From: Reticulascus tulasneorum | Taxonomy: Eukaryota > Ascomycota > Sordariomycetes > Glomerellales > Reticulascaceae | DNA: 64,000 nucleotides | Reading direction: 5' to 3' | NCBI GenBank assembly: GCA_001557505.1 | Contig: LSAX01000008.1 | Location: 1,798,001-1,862,000, forward strand | Part shown: positions 11,188-22,577 of the stretch, piece after piece | Numbering within the stretch: position 1 is the first letter of the stretch | Layout: every line of letters begins with the position of its first letter | The notes under the pieces: model-generated | Database searches by the model: none | The model's input: only the letters and a program-made list of their open reading frames with translations | Told to the model about the DNA's origin: nothing | Program-made: the position numbers and the translations under genes

Positions 11188-12685
11188 TCAAACAAACTCA
11201 CTAACAATCTTCGTATCAACATTATGCATTGCCAGACCAAACCAGCAGGTTGGTAGCGCACAATTGTTTCGAGGGCAACAATGGCCCAAAAAGCAATCCG
11301 GATCGTTACAATACGAACCTGATGCGCAGGGAGACTGGCGAGCAACAGCACGCAAGGCATCTCTCTGTCCAGCGGCCAGCCTATCGCCGTGCTTGTGCGG
11401 GCATGTGTTGTTCTCTCGAAAATAACATGTCCCGAGGAGATGGAAACTATTACAAAGTTTGAGGTACTTTAGACTGAGAAAGTCATGCTGCGAATAGTTG
11501 AGCGGCGAATCCACCCGCTGCCCCCGTCTATTCCGCAGAACACCTATCAATACGGGCACTTTGGATGCAGCCGGAAATTGATGGGCCGGTGCCTTAGCAG
11601 CAACCGACGCATAGTTCGCCAACGGCGTTCCGGGCGGCGTGAGTTGAAGCGACACTCTGCGCTTAGTGCTGGGAAGCTTCTGGCCCCTGAAAACATTACC
11701 GAACGAGACTGTACGAAATCGATCCTTAATGTGAGCTAGTTCGTGGGCGAAAGGAGGGCCTTCAAGCAAGGTGATTCGCCCCCGTACTGTCTCGTCGTCG
11801 ATGTACGGCCCCACTAGACGGGCGTATCCATTGTCGGCCGAGCCCCCGAAGATAGTCTGTTGACAATGGATGTCTTTCAACCAGAATCGGAAAGTTTCTT
11901 TGCCAGGTCAGCGCCAAAGGATTACTGTGCAATAGTGTGCGGTCTACCTTTGACTTTCTCGTCCGAGCATTCTTTACCATTACCGGCATCAACATAATCG
12001 CACATCACGTCGCCCATATTGAATCCACGGATGAATTCGTCAAACGACCACGTGTCGGGTAGGATTTCCATCTCCTTGTATGTCTTGGACAGTCCTCTTA
12101 CATTCGCATACACACGAACAACCACTTTCAGATGGTGAGCTGCGCCTGTAGGCGCCGAATATTTGAGATGCTCTTCGACGGCCTGTCTGAGTAGACATGC
12201 TGTTCTCTTGCCGCCGTCAAGGCCCTGCTTAACGAGCTCATCTTTGAACTAGACCCAGTATCAGCTAATAAACCTGTAAACTGCGGGAGATTGTGTGGCG
12301 TTACCGGCATGCAATCACCGTCAATCACAACTGAAGCAAACATATGCCCAGTCTGCGAAGGTTAGTCCCCAGTGAAGAAACTGGAGAATTGCCATCTCAC
12401 CTTTTCAAGCTCTAAGGCCTTGATCTGCTTATCGGCTTCTTCAACACGATTACGGTTTAGTTTGATCACATCCTTCTTATCACAAAGCTCCGTTTCCGCA
12501 TCCAACAGCTTGTTTTCCAAGTCCCCAATGTATGCGAACAGATCCTGGATGAGTAGTGAGCAGGCAAGACTTGGTAGTGCTTGGGTATGACATACAGTAA
12601 TGAGGGAAAACTTCTGGTCGTCTTGAGTCCTGCACGAAGTCCATGCTTCCTTCAAACCCTCTAGCTTAACGTTGGCACCTGACAT
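11188..12685 (-). CDS. CCCH zinc-finger protein with DUF7923-like domain, 5 exons
   Basis: Exons 12596-12685, 12401-12544, 12305-12352, 11948-12248 and 11188-11897 join in frame to 430 residues. Residues 1-78 form a coiled coil (DLENKLLDAETELCDKK). The domain at about 80-270 opens with MFASVVIDGDCMPF and matches the fungal DUF7923 layout, including RVYANVRGLSKTY and HCQQTIFGGSADNGY. Two C-terminal zinc fingers follow: C-x8-C-x7-C-x3-H at 343-364 and C-x5-C-x4-C-x3-H at 385-400, then further cysteines. Such proteins probably bind RNA or DNA; the function is not established. The 48-base third exon is unusually short. It lies downstream of dim-2 on the same strand. Confidence 0.88.
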
Positions 12686-13574
12686 CTTCAATTGTACGCG
12701 ATTCCGAGGATGCAAAACATATACGGGAGCAAATTCAACGCGTGAGTGAACAGAAGGAAAGAAAGAGTGCGTTTTTGATAACAGGGGAGGCCATAGATGA
12801 CTACTATCTGTGTGCCACGCGACAGTGGCGATTCACTTAGATACGGGTTACACAGCATACGATTCGTCGAGTAGAAGGAGGACATATCACGATGCAGGCG
12901 CCTTCGCAGCTCTCCCCCAATGAATCATTCCACAGTGGGTTCTAGAGTCTGGACAGGGAAGTTTAAAATGTTACTCCTGCGAATTACTTCTTTCCACTAT
13001 CCAAGTTTGATGGCGTTTGGATTCAGCGGCTGCATGCTCGGTCGCTAGGAATCACTGATCCGCTCGTCTGGGTCCCACCATTGGCCGATTGATGGTTTCA
13101 AGATAGGGACATGATTGCGAATCATCTGGTTCCAATAGATGAACTTTGTGACCGTGAACACTCAGGCTGCCGCTCCTCCATTCTCGCAATGTTGGTGACA
13201 TCTCAAAACCAGACACACCTCTCGTTAGGGAAGATGACTTGGATGTTGGGTTGACGTGCTCAAGTTATGTCTTTTCGATCAGATGCTAGCATGAGGTCAC
13301 AGGGAATAAGCAATGTTTGCAGAGAATGTCGCATTGACAACCCCAAGTTCATTATCAAATCTCATGGCTGTCACCCATCCGAACTCCCAGTGCTATGCGA
13401 ACCAAACACGGCCACCAAATGCTATGCATAACCCTTGATAATGCCTTCCCATCTCCAGTAACAACGGTCAGTCGTTGGAGGGCAGAAGTCTGGCAGAGCC
13501 TCGAAATCAACGTCAGTTCCGATCGGTGAGACAGCACCATGAGATGGCTCTGGTGCAGGACTCCTGTATGCGTC
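12686..13574. other. Intergenic region between dim-2 and the CCCH gene
   Basis: About 890 bp between two same-strand genes, so it holds the dim-2 3' end and the CCCH promoter. No convincing frame or repeat was seen. Confidence 0.5.
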
Positions 13575-16500
13575 CTAGTCGTCTTCATCGAATGAGAAAT
13601 CAAATGTCTGCCGTGGTGCCATGGCATTTTTCATACTAACGTGCTTGCCCTCCCCCGTCTTCGGCATTTTGGAGACAAGAAGGTCAACAACCAAAGACGA
13701 AAACGGCCGTTTTCGCGGGGAGGCCTGCTCTGCCTTCTCTTCAGAGGATTCAAAGAGACTCGTCGCGGGTGTATCGGAGACTCCGCGTCTGGGCTCTAAA
13801 TCGGACGAGTACTTGAGCGAATCCGCAGAGTCGGACTCCTCAACGCTAGCCATCTCTGGTATTTGCTCCAAGACCTCCACTGCCTGTGATTCTAATTGCT
13901 GCCCGTCTTCGTCCCCGTCCACTAGACTGCCTAGCCAGGCTTCGCGGAACGCCAAACCAAGCGCCAGAGACACTTCGCGCGCCACGCTGTTTCCAACAGT
14001 TGCCCACTGCTCGCTCGGTTTGCCGAGAATAACTTCGTGATCCCTGAATCCCTGTGCGCGCCGGACTTCTAACACGGTGAGCACTCTTGGCTGATTCCAA
14101 TGAATTTGTCGGCCCAAGCGGGCATCAGAAGGGGAAGCCATCGTTGTGACAGTGTTTATCAAGTGGTTCGGATGGAGCCGTCCCCAACCCCGTGAAGAAT
14201 CGCTCACCCTGTAACCCTTTTCGGGGAATAAAGTTCTTTCGGCGGCAGTCATAACACCCTTGCCGTTCTTCCAGGTCTTGACGAAGTTCATTTGCCATGG
14301 CTGTATCGGTATCAGCCCAATCTGCGCGCGGGTGCTCCTGGTAACGCCACCGCAAACTCTGTGATCAGGGAATGGAATGCAGGCATCGGGTTTTGCGTCA
14401 CCTATGTCTGGTAGGTCCTTCATTGCCTCCGAGGCGCTTAGGAACTTGAATGGCGTGAGCCCAAAGATCCTTTTCAACATTGGCTCTTCATTCGGCAGCC
14501 ATCCTAGAGACTTTATCGTCTTGTTCCCAGGATGCGAGTGTGTTGGCTGCGGAACTTCAGGCAGGCGAAGACCCGGCGCTGCAAAGCAGAGGAAAACCCG
14601 ACTGCGACCCTGCGGAGCACCGAAAGACCAAGCGTCGAGTAGAGAAAAATGTGCTTGATAGCCCATGCCGACGATGGCGCATATCAGCTGGCTGAACACG
14701 TCTTCGGCCCTTGTGGTTTTGGTAGACACGATCTCCACCACGTTCTCCAGCAATCCATACTTTGGTCTATAGAGATCAATATAAGAGGCAAATGCCGCGA
14801 CTAGCGACTGGTTCTTTCTCTGCGCCGGTGTAGTTTTATCAGGTGTAAGGCGAGAGAAGCCAGGACACGGACTGCCACCAGACACGAAATCGACTTTGCC
14901 TACTTCCGGGACGTTTTTTGCGAACTCTCCTTCGAGGGCGAGCCTTTGCAGGTCATCGATGGACCCAAGAAACGGGTGGACGCTATCAGGAGTTTCGACA
15001 TTTGCCATGTATGTATGGATAGCCCGAGTGCTGATATCATTTGCCCATTTCATCTCAACAACGCTAGACTCTTCGAGGCCGCGTCCAAAGTTACCCCCAC
15101 CACAGAAGAGATCAACCCCGCGAAGCTTCCGAAACTTCTTTGCCGGATTGAAGCCTTGCCGAAGGGAGGCAGGCACATCTCCCTCGATGGGAACGCACAG
15201 GTCTTCGACCAGTCGATGGGTTATGTAAAAGGCTTTGCCAGCCCCGTCGCGATCATAAGGTGTGGAGACATTCTGGCCCTGATGAAAGAACCTGATGATG
15301 CATTTGCCTCTGACCGAGCTTTCCTTGATGTCGATTAATCTGTCGGTATATACAAGCTCGTTGGGTTTTGCGGAGACATCAGAATCAACATCTTTGCGCC
15401 TCAGCAAGCGTCTAACCTTCATCCAGCCATTAATGTCTGGTAGTGTGACTAACTCGCAGGGCTCGAGAAAAAGATCGTCGTTGCGAAGATGGACAAGAAC
15501 TGTATCGCCCGCACGGCGCAGCTCTTGCACCTCTGTGGCTCCGTCCTTGTTGTGTTCACAGTGCAGATGTGCTGGTTTGAAGGTAATCCACTTGCGGTCT
15601 TCACAGAGGTAGGTCTGCCTGCAGTAGAACTCAGCACTGGTCTTTGAGGATCCTCCCCAATCAATCGTATGAATCGCAAGAACCTCCGATTCTTGGATCT
15701 TGCGAAGCCTATCTGTGCATGAGCAGTGATCTGACAGGAACAGCTCATTGTTCCATGGGTATTTCATCTGGCCGCAGATGGTATCGATTGGCCTGTACAT
15801 CCATATGATGTCGAAAACCTGACTGCCATCTTTCTTCGCATGAACTTTCTGGACTAGGCCAAACCAGCACTTGACATCGTCAAAGCCGTTCGTCAACTTC
15901 CACTTTGAGTCATCTTGATCATAAGGTGTTGAGATGACATCGCCTCTTTGGACACGCCTCGTGCTTTTGAGAGGAGTAAAATCCTTCGCGTGTTTTGGCG
16001 TTGCGTGAATTGGTGAAGGCTGTTCCATATTTTGACTCTCGATTACCGCCTTCCGCAGCATCTCCGTTTTCTCACACGGCGCAACAGACTCCATCACGGA
16101 ACCGAAAGGCAGATGACTGAAGCATTCGTAGGTGTAGGGCGTTACTACCGTGCGAGCAATCCGCTGGTGATTCCCAGCCTTCAACCCAAGTGGACGTGCT
16201 TTTACCGCCGCCTCATTTACAACACCTTCCGTATCCGCGGCATCTTCAGAAGCGCTCTCGACAACAGTTTGGATGTCGCTCGGTCTGCTTATGGGGACAT
16301 ATGGAGTGAAGGCGGTGAATTCTCTGATTTCTTTCCAGAGAGGATGAAAGCGAGTCTGCAGGTGCCCCATCACTCCATAAGCTTCCTTGTAGATGAAGTC
16401 CACGTTGGCTACAGTCGCGGTGCGGAAGTCTCCGCCGCCATGTTGACGGTACCAACGCAGGAAAGCGGTCGAAGAGCGGTGGGCCTTCATGACCCAGGCA

Positions 16501-17501
16501 TCGAAGTTGGACCTGAAGTCATGGATCCCGACCCGTCGCCTGCGCTCCCCCATGCCTGCCAGGAAATCCACCACATGTTTTGCAAGATTGGCGATCCAGA
16601 TAAACCCGTCATAGTATCTGGCATACTCGACGGCTGGCGTCTTGAGCTGGTAGTACACGTTACTCTTCCGTGTCTCGTTGTGCCATGATTCGATCCAGAT
16701 TTGGTCGCCAATCGTGTGTTCAGCGGGGCCGTAGTTCCCGATGGACAATACTTGGAACGGAATCTTGCGCACAAAGAAGCTCTTGCCGCCACATCGCAGG
16801 ACACCATCCACAAACATGGAAGCATGGCCATTCTTTATCGTCAGCCACTGTAAGGGTTTCATCTCTTCTGGGTACTTGTCTTTGTCGATGTAGACGGCAA
16901 ATTGGTCCAACTCGAATTCGGTGTAATTTTTGTCTGTTGGCGGGGCTGCTTCAAGTAGTTGCCGAACCGCGTCCCTTTCTCTCACCTCTGGAGCGGGCAA
17001 ATCGTGTCCGTCATAGCAATACCGTGGTGAGACCAGGGTGCTTATCGGTATATCGACAGAAACAGAATTCGGCAGCGAGGTAGAGCAGTGATCGGGTAAG
17101 ATAGACCCGACAGATACTCCGTCTTCGTCGATGAGGCATTGCTCCCGCAGCACCTTGCTAGGCGGGCGATATCCAGGCTGCTCCAAGTCTGAGTGCACGT
17201 CTTGGGGAAGCATGCGACCATGATCTGGAAGGGAGGCCTTCTCTTGTGAATCACCAAGGCCGAGACCCGCACCTCGACTGAGAGGGTCGACATGGTCTTT
17301 ATAGAGATGGCGCAAACCGGGCCGACTATATCCAGGCTGCTCCAAGTCTGACTTCACGTCTGGGGGAAGCATGTGATCTTGATCTAGAAGAGAAGCCTCC
17401 TGCTCTGAATCATCAAGGCCAAGACCCACACCATGACTGAGACGGTCCAAATGGTAGTCATGGAGATGGCGTAAGCCGATACCATTCCCTTTGAGATCCA
17501 T
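13575..17501 (-). CDS. dim-2: C5-cytosine DNA methyltransferase, DIM-2 type
   Basis: A single exon of 1308 residues from the first ATG (17501). The N-terminus has two tandem copies of a roughly 53-residue block (residues 9-61 and 62-111). Two BAH-like regions follow near 530-660 and 690-780. The catalytic domain starts near 793 with GVDLFCGGGNFGRG (motif I). It has GGSPCPGFSRLT near 877 (motif IV with the catalytic Pro-Cys), LLENVVEI near 918 (motif VI), PQGRSRVFL (motif VIII), a target-recognition region, and WATVGNSVAREV near 1167 (motif X). This is the DIM-2 arrangement rather than the RID/Masc1 one. DIM-2 performs all known DNA methylation in Neurospora, often at sequences mutated by RIP and guided by H3K9 methylation through HP1. 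All key residues are present. Confidence 0.93.
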   Translation of the reverse strand: MDLKGNGIGLRHLHDYHLDRLSHGVGLGLDDSEQEASLLDQDHMLPPDVKSDLEQPGYSRPGLRHLYKDHVDPLSRGAGLGLGDSQEKASLPDHGRMLPQDVHSDLEQPGYRPPSKVLREQCLIDEDGVSVGSILPDHCSTSLPNSVSVDIPISTLVSPRYCYDGHDLPAPEVRERDAVRQLLEAAPPTDKNYTEFELDQFAVYIDKDKYPEEMKPLQWLTIKNGHASMFVDGVLRCGGKSFFVRKIPFQVLSIGNYGPAEHTIGDQIWIESWHNETRKSNVYYQLKTPAVEYARYYDGFIWIANLAKHVVDFLAGMGERRRRVGIHDFRSNFDAWVMKAHRSSTAFLRWYRQHGGGDFRTATVANVDFIYKEAYGVMGHLQTRFHPLWKEIREFTAFTPYVPISRPSDIQTVVESASEDAADTEGVVNEAAVKARPLGLKAGNHQRIARTVVTPYTYECFSHLPFGSVMESVAPCEKTEMLRKAVIESQNMEQPSPIHATPKHAKDFTPLKSTRRVQRGDVISTPYDQDDSKWKLTNGFDDVKCWFGLVQKVHAKKDGSQVFDIIWMYRPIDTICGQMKYPWNNELFLSDHCSCTDRLRKIQESEVLAIHTIDWGGSSKTSAEFYCRQTYLCEDRKWITFKPAHLHCEHNKDGATEVQELRRAGDTVLVHLRNDDLFLEPCELVTLPDINGWMKVRRLLRRKDVDSDVSAKPNELVYTDRLIDIKESSVRGKCIIRFFHQGQNVSTPYDRDGAGKAFYITHRLVEDLCVPIEGDVPASLRQGFNPAKKFRKLRGVDLFCGGGNFGRGLEESSVVEMKWANDISTRAIHTYMANVETPDSVHPFLGSIDDLQRLALEGEFAKNVPEVGKVDFVSGGSPCPGFSRLTPDKTTPAQRKNQSLVAAFASYIDLYRPKYGLLENVVEIVSTKTTRAEDVFSQLICAIVGMGYQAHFSLLDAWSFGAPQGRSRVFLCFAAPGLRLPEVPQPTHSHPGNKTIKSLGWLPNEEPMLKRIFGLTPFKFLSASEAMKDLPDIGDAKPDACIPFPDHRVCGGVTRSTRAQIGLIPIQPWQMNFVKTWKNGKGVMTAAERTLFPEKGYRVSDSSRGWGRLHPNHLINTVTTMASPSDARLGRQIHWNQPRVLTVLEVRRAQGFRDHEVILGKPSEQWATVGNSVAREVSLALGLAFREAWLGSLVDGDEDGQQLESQAVEVLEQIPEMASVEESDSADSLKYSSDLEPRRGVSDTPATSLFESSEEKAEQASPRKRPFSSLVVDLLVSKMPKTGEGKHVSMKNAMAPRQTFDFSFDEDD
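17169..17477 (-). repeat. Tandem duplication within the dim-2 N-terminus
   Basis: Two copies of about 159 and 150 bp. Both begin with Gly-Leu-Arg-His-Leu and end with SDLEQPGY. The second copy starts directly after a three-residue spacer. Clear sequence differences between them suggest the duplication is not very recent. Confidence 0.85.
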
Positions 17502-18636
17502 TCTTGCTGGGGCAGAGGTCAGCGCTCTCACCAATCTTTGGGGTGAACGGGAGTCCGCCTTACAGATTGAATCTCAAAATTATCATCGAGACAACGAGAG
17601 ATTTCTCTTGGAATTCATTGCCTCAATAAACCTATAGGGAGGTATTGTGCAACGGGTGCATGTATATGTGGGATGCAGAGGTGATTCACGCCGAAATCAA
17701 GATCCAGGCGCGACTGGTTCACCTCAAACTCAATGGCGGTTCGAGTACCAAATCCCCATTCGCCGGATGAAGAATATGATACGGTTCCTTTGAGAGCAAA
17801 TGCCAGGATGGACGGCCAGAGATCGAGTGCACAATTGAGTGCTGAAATAAAGAAACCAGCAGGGGTGACAAAGGGGTCTTAGGGAGTGACGCGCCTCAGC
17901 TGCCAGTGCAAGCGCTGCGAAGAAGTACTTAATAATAGTGCAAGTCGCGAATCGTGGCGCCACAATTAAGCGAGTTTACTGCTGGCCACCCACCATTCCG
18001 GTTTGGTAACCACCTAGTCTAAGGTACCTAAACGGCCTGCGAGGTGCCTTACCTAAGCTCTCCAGGCTCTCGGGTCCTAATTAGGTTCTGTGGTTTGCCA
18101 AGTGGATCATAAAGGCAGTGTCGCTTTGGCGCCTGGATATGCAAGCCGCTATTCGCACACGAGAATAGTTGAGAGAATCGTGGAGAGAATGCATCTGTAT
18201 ACAGTTGAATGTCAGGATACTCGTATAAATGAGTTCAATATCTCTCACTTTGCCTTCTAACTAAGGTAGAAGTCGCTTACAAGAACCCCACCATATATTT
18301 ACTTTTGTAGTTTCCGTCACTTGAGTTAACTCGCACTGTTCTTTAACGATCAACATGGCAGTGGACTTAAACTTTGCCTGGATAGAGAGGCAAAATTAAA
18401 TCTATGCCTCGGAAAGCCAAAAGAAGATCACAAACCGTCTAAGAAGAATCCAAGGAGGCTGCTAACACGGCAGGTCTTCTATCTCCGTTCTAGAGACGGC
18501 AGTTCTGTTACTAGAACAGTTCTCGAAGAGATCCCCCCTTCGACTTCCCTCACGCGCAACCCATCGCTTCTCCGAACCTTCGTTTCTCTTTCGCCCACCA
18601 AAAACCAAACACTGAACACCACAACCCTCTTTCGTC
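17502..18636. promoter_or_regulatory. Divergent intergenic region dim-2 / F-box gene
   Basis: About 1.1 kb between divergent start codons, with no supported frame. It contains a GGTACC-type palindromic block at 18021-18031 and a related motif at 18042-18057. It is AT-richer between 18180 and 18400. The promoter role is inferred from orientation. Confidence 0.5.
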
Positions 18637-20425
18637 ATGGCGGACATGTGCAGCATTGGCAGACACCATGAAATGAAACCCACAAGCTGGCCGTTTCTGC
18701 CTATGGAGATCCGCCTCTTGATTTTGGAGGCAATCACGAACCAGAAGCATCGTGGCTGGTCTTCCTTTGCATCTGTCTGCAAAGAATGGCAAGTCTTCAT
18801 AGAGGAGAGAAACTTCCATCGCCTGAAGCTAGGAGTGCAATGTCTAGATGAGTTCGGAAACCTGATCATCCGGCAGAGGGGGCTCGTTCGCCATATTTGG
18901 CTTGATATTGAGCTGTCAAAATACGCATGCCCATCTTGCAAAATGATCGAGACACGTTCCTGGAGAAACCGTAACAACCGCACCATCAGAAACGGAATCT
19001 CGAGGCTGTTTACCATTCTCGGCACATGGGATTCAGCAACTGACTTGACCTTGGAGTTTAACGCGTATTCTCCCAGCGACTCTGAGCACTGGTTCAAGGA
19101 CTATCATTTCAACTCTGATGACGAGGGCAGTGAAGCCGCGAACTCTGTGCAGGAAACCGATCACACATGCCATGACCCAGAGCACGGCTGGATCAACGGG
19201 CGGCGGGCTGAGACGCCCTCACAGCAATCTATAAGACGCCTGTTTCACGATATCAACCTATGCTTCCCAAAAGCATTACCTGAAGTTAACACAGTCAAAT
19301 GCCTCATCATACGTCGACAACTCCGTCGTCGGTTTCTCTCATTTGAATTGCACCTTTTATTCGACAAACTCTGCCGATTGAAGCAAGTAATCTTTGAACC
19401 CTGGCGTGAATGGGTCAGTTCGACAAGGAGATTCGCGGACTGCGGTGCGTATTCACCTGTACAGCAAAATCCCCGATCTCAATGATATAAACACCACCCC
19501 AAATTCATGCCTCACGCGCTCCATCACTGACAACTGGATTGCAGTTTGCATAGGAACGATCGAAGATTACTTTCCCAGAACTCTCAAGAGATTATCAGTG
19601 TTTGAAGATTTCAATGACAATCTTGATAAATTACTCGTCGCTGAGGAAGAGCAGAGTCCAGACATTGGATTTGAATTGACTCGCCGCACACATTCTGGGG
19701 TTTCTGCGGCCTTTGCTTTTAGAAGTCTTGATCTCGAACAGCTTTCCCTCTCATACATGGCCGATGCCCAGTGTTTCTTCCAAGCTTGCCGCCGAACCTG
19801 GACTTGGAAGCACCTGCAGTCTTTAGCGCTAACCTCGCAGCTCTTTAAAAGCAAGAAAAGCCACAAGAAAGTTGAGGCTCTACTATGCAAGGCTGGCTAT
19901 ACTGCGCTGCAGATGCCAAATCTGCAGACATTGGTGCTCTGGAATGGCCAAAGGGGGAATGCTTGTGCATTTATATACCAGACGGGCAGAGACCGTGCAT
20001 CTATTTCCTGGCGCGGTACGTGGGATATGGAGCTCAGCCCTCGAGTGGTGGAGGCGTGGGAACGCGTCGCCATCAAGTTCCACCCCTGTGAGCTCCATAT
20101 CGAGAAGAAGCAAATTCTCGACGTTATCGGGTCCCATGGCGATGCCATCTACCATTTGGACCTCCCTTGTCAAGTGGTTGATCCGAGATCTCTCTGGCAG
20201 ATACGGAGGGAGCATGCTAAAGAGTTGGAGGGGCATACCGAAGACGTGGAGGAGCTTGCCGAAGACTCGGAGGAGGATCCCGAAGATTGGGAGAATCCCG
20301 AAGACTTGGAGGAGTATCCCGAAGACTTGGAGGAGTATCCCGAAGACTTGGAGGAGTATCCCGAAGACTGGGAGGATCCCGAAGACTTGGAGGAGCTTGC
20401 CGAAGACCCGGAGGAGTATCCCTAA
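18637..20425 (+). CDS. F-box-like protein with acidic repeat tail
   Basis: Exons 18637-19444 and 19545-20425 (100-bp intron, GTGCGT/GCAG) give 562 residues. An F-box-like start at about 17-60 reads WPFLPMEIRLLILEAI, then WSSFASVCKEWQVFIE. The middle resembles fungal F-box proteins, with LFDKLCRLKQVIFEPWREW before the junction and LKRLSVFEDFND after it. The last roughly 70 residues are acidic repeats of PEDLEEY type, encoded by a 21-bp minisatellite. F-box proteins usually link substrates to SCF ubiquitin ligases through Skp1. The TAA at 20423 interrupts the repeats, which continue in the same frame for 32 more codons, so the annotated end may be a recent truncation. Confidence 0.8.
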
Positions 20426-20521
20426 GACTTAGACGAGCATGCCGATGACTTGGACGAGGATTCTGAAGACTTGAAGGAGAATCCCGAAGACTTGGACCAG
20501 CATGCCGAAGAATTGGAGACA
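20225..20521 (+). repeat. Acidic-repeat minisatellite (about 21-bp unit)
   Basis: About 13 imperfect units centred on GAAGACTTGGAGGAG with variable spacers (15, 18 or 21 bp). The three most alike are consecutive at about 20298-20360. The array runs through and beyond the F-box gene stop codon. Confidence 0.85.
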
Positions 20522-20761
20522 TGAAAGGAAAGGCCTTATGGCAAAGAAGGAAGAAGCTTGGGGAAGACGCCTGTTCTGTTCGGGTGTAGTAAATTTGCAC
20601 CTCCCAAAGACGGCCCTGTTGACAGAATTAGAAGCTTTTAATGCATTCGTGTAGATTAGAAATTACAGACGTTGAGGACTTCTCGTGAATCGCGATCAAC
20701 CAAGTGATGCCGCATCCTTCGGCAGGATGAAGGTAGATTTAACGCGCGTGAAGCCCCTGCC
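20426..20761. other. Convergent intergenic region
   Basis: The first 96 bases are the in-frame remainder of the acidic repeat array, ending at a TGA (20522-20524). The rest is presumably the two 3' UTRs of the F-box and P450 genes. Confidence 0.6.
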
Positions 20762-22577
20762 TTACTTTCCAGCCTTTGGGACATATCCGCTCATCGAAAC
20801 CCTGCAGGGGAAGGCATCCACAGGATGAGCAGCACCCGCTTCAACCATGAACACCCTCTGGCCGCCCACGCCGCTCAAATCATACTTCTTCCCACCATCA
20901 AGCTCAGCATAGCAATCCCTTATATCAAACTCTCGGACCACGCACGCAAGCACGGCCTTGACCTCGGTCATGACCATCTGCTGGCCGATACACACTCTCG
21001 GTCCGTACTCGAACACGCGCCAGCCGCCTTTGGGCGGGTACAACTCGTGGCCAGGCTCTACGAGCCACCGTTCGGGGATGAACTCGTCCGGCCGACGCCA
21101 GTACTTCGGATTCCGCTGGATCGCCCAATGGAGCATCTGGACGCCAAGTCCCGCGGTGGGGTAGGTTGTCCCATCTTCGTCCTTGAGTACCAGCTCCGGT
21201 GAGCCCTCCCTGATTCCGTTCGCGGCGGGGAACAAGCGCGAGGACTCCTTGATGCACGCTTGCATGTACGGCACCTGGTTGAGAAGAGCAGGATTCTCCA
21301 GAATCCGGGCCGGCGTTGCTGCTATGTCGGCCCCAAACACGGCGTCGACTTCCTCCCGGACACGAGCAAGCACCTCTGGCCTGCTGTAAATGTTGTGGAA
21401 GCAGTAAACGATGGTCGAAGCTGTCGAGTCGTAGCCTGCAAAGAAGAACATGCGCATATTCCGCGTCATGACCGTGAGGAACTCCTGATCCAGTGATGTC
21501 CGGCTGTTATTCCCTGGTTGCTGCATGTAGTCCTCGAGCGCAAGGTCCAACACGGACCGAAACCTCTCGACCTTGTCCCGGTTGTGAGCTTGATCCTCCT
21601 TGAGCAGCTGGAAGCGGGCATTGATACGTGTCGTGATGAGATTGTCCAACTTCCGGCCATTGTTCCACGTCTTGAACTGAAGAACCGGGTCGATCATCGA
21701 CAGGACATTTTCTGGCTTGTGGCCGGTGAACTTTAGCTTCAGCTGATACTTCATTGTTTCGGCCAGCGGGTGGCTTCTCTCCTGTGTGCCCAGCCGAGCG
21801 TTCAGGAGAATCTCCCCGATGATGTCGATGATGAGATCCAGCGCCAACGGCTCCATCCGGAACATCTCGCCGCCCTTTGCCTTTTGGCGCAGAATCCGCG
21901 TGAACACCTCGATGTTCTCGACCATGATCGGCACCTCGGCGGTGATGTTGTTGTTGCTGAAGCTTGGCGTGAATAAGTTGTGCAGATATTTCCAATGCTG
22001 GTCGTTTGAATCGAATAGGCTGAGTCCTCCAGTAATAGGGTGGAACCATCCCTCGAGCATCTTGGGCTTGCGCGGCCCGCTGGTTTGGTGATAGGCGACT
22101 TCGTTGGCCATGATGGGATCAGTTACCAGCAGCATCGGGTCAACGATGGGCCAAGTATCCAAATAGCAGGCTGATTTGCCGGTGAGGCTGATCATCTTTG
22201 CAAGGACGTACAGTGAATGTGCACCAGGCGGTATGGCGTCCTATTCGAAGCCTGGTTTCAGCATTTGACCGCGACTGGAGTATAGCCAGGCTGTGAACGA
22301 GCATCATCAGCATTCTAGCATGGGAGCTACGTACGATGGCCTTCTTGGCTTCAAGCAGGTTTCCAAACACGAAGCTGTGGGGTATTACTGGCTAATTCTG
22401 GTCAATATAAAACGAAATAGAGGTGGGTGGTCAATTTCGTACCTTGCCTTGCCTGATCAGATCGCGAATGGATACTCGGACTCTCACCAAGTTTGCAACG
22501 AAGTAGATGATGGATACCAGGGCAATGACCAGTCCGGCAGCGACGCCAGGACTGGCGAGCATGCCGAGGACAGCCAT
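20762..22577 (-). CDS. Cytochrome P450 monooxygenase, 3 exons
   Basis: Exons 22443-22577, 22335-22391 and 20762-22240 give 556 residues. The first exon encodes a membrane anchor (residues about 12-30, AAGLVIALVSIIYFVANL). The junctions restore the family's N-terminal PVIPHSFVFGNLLE and IPPGAHSLYVLAKM segments. Conserved P450 elements are the I-helix FFAGYDSTAS, the K-helix ESSR, the PDEFIPERW segment and the haem loop FEYGPRVCIG with Cys481 as iron ligand. All key residues are present, so it should be active at the ER membrane with a P450 reductase. The substrate is unknown. It lies in tandem, same strand, downstream of the sulfotransferase-like gene. The 57-base second exon is unusually short. 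Confidence 0.93.

Noticed and set aside
16032..16688. 218-codon plus-strand frame opposite dim-2
   Set aside because: It is the antisense shadow of a conserved DIM-2 coding exon and has no domain of its own. The same applies to plus-strand frames at 13621-14040 and 14946-15338.
19394..19544. Apparent frameshift between the two halves of the F-box gene
   Set aside because: A 100-bp intron with GTGCGT and GCAG borders restores the frame and joins conserved blocks.
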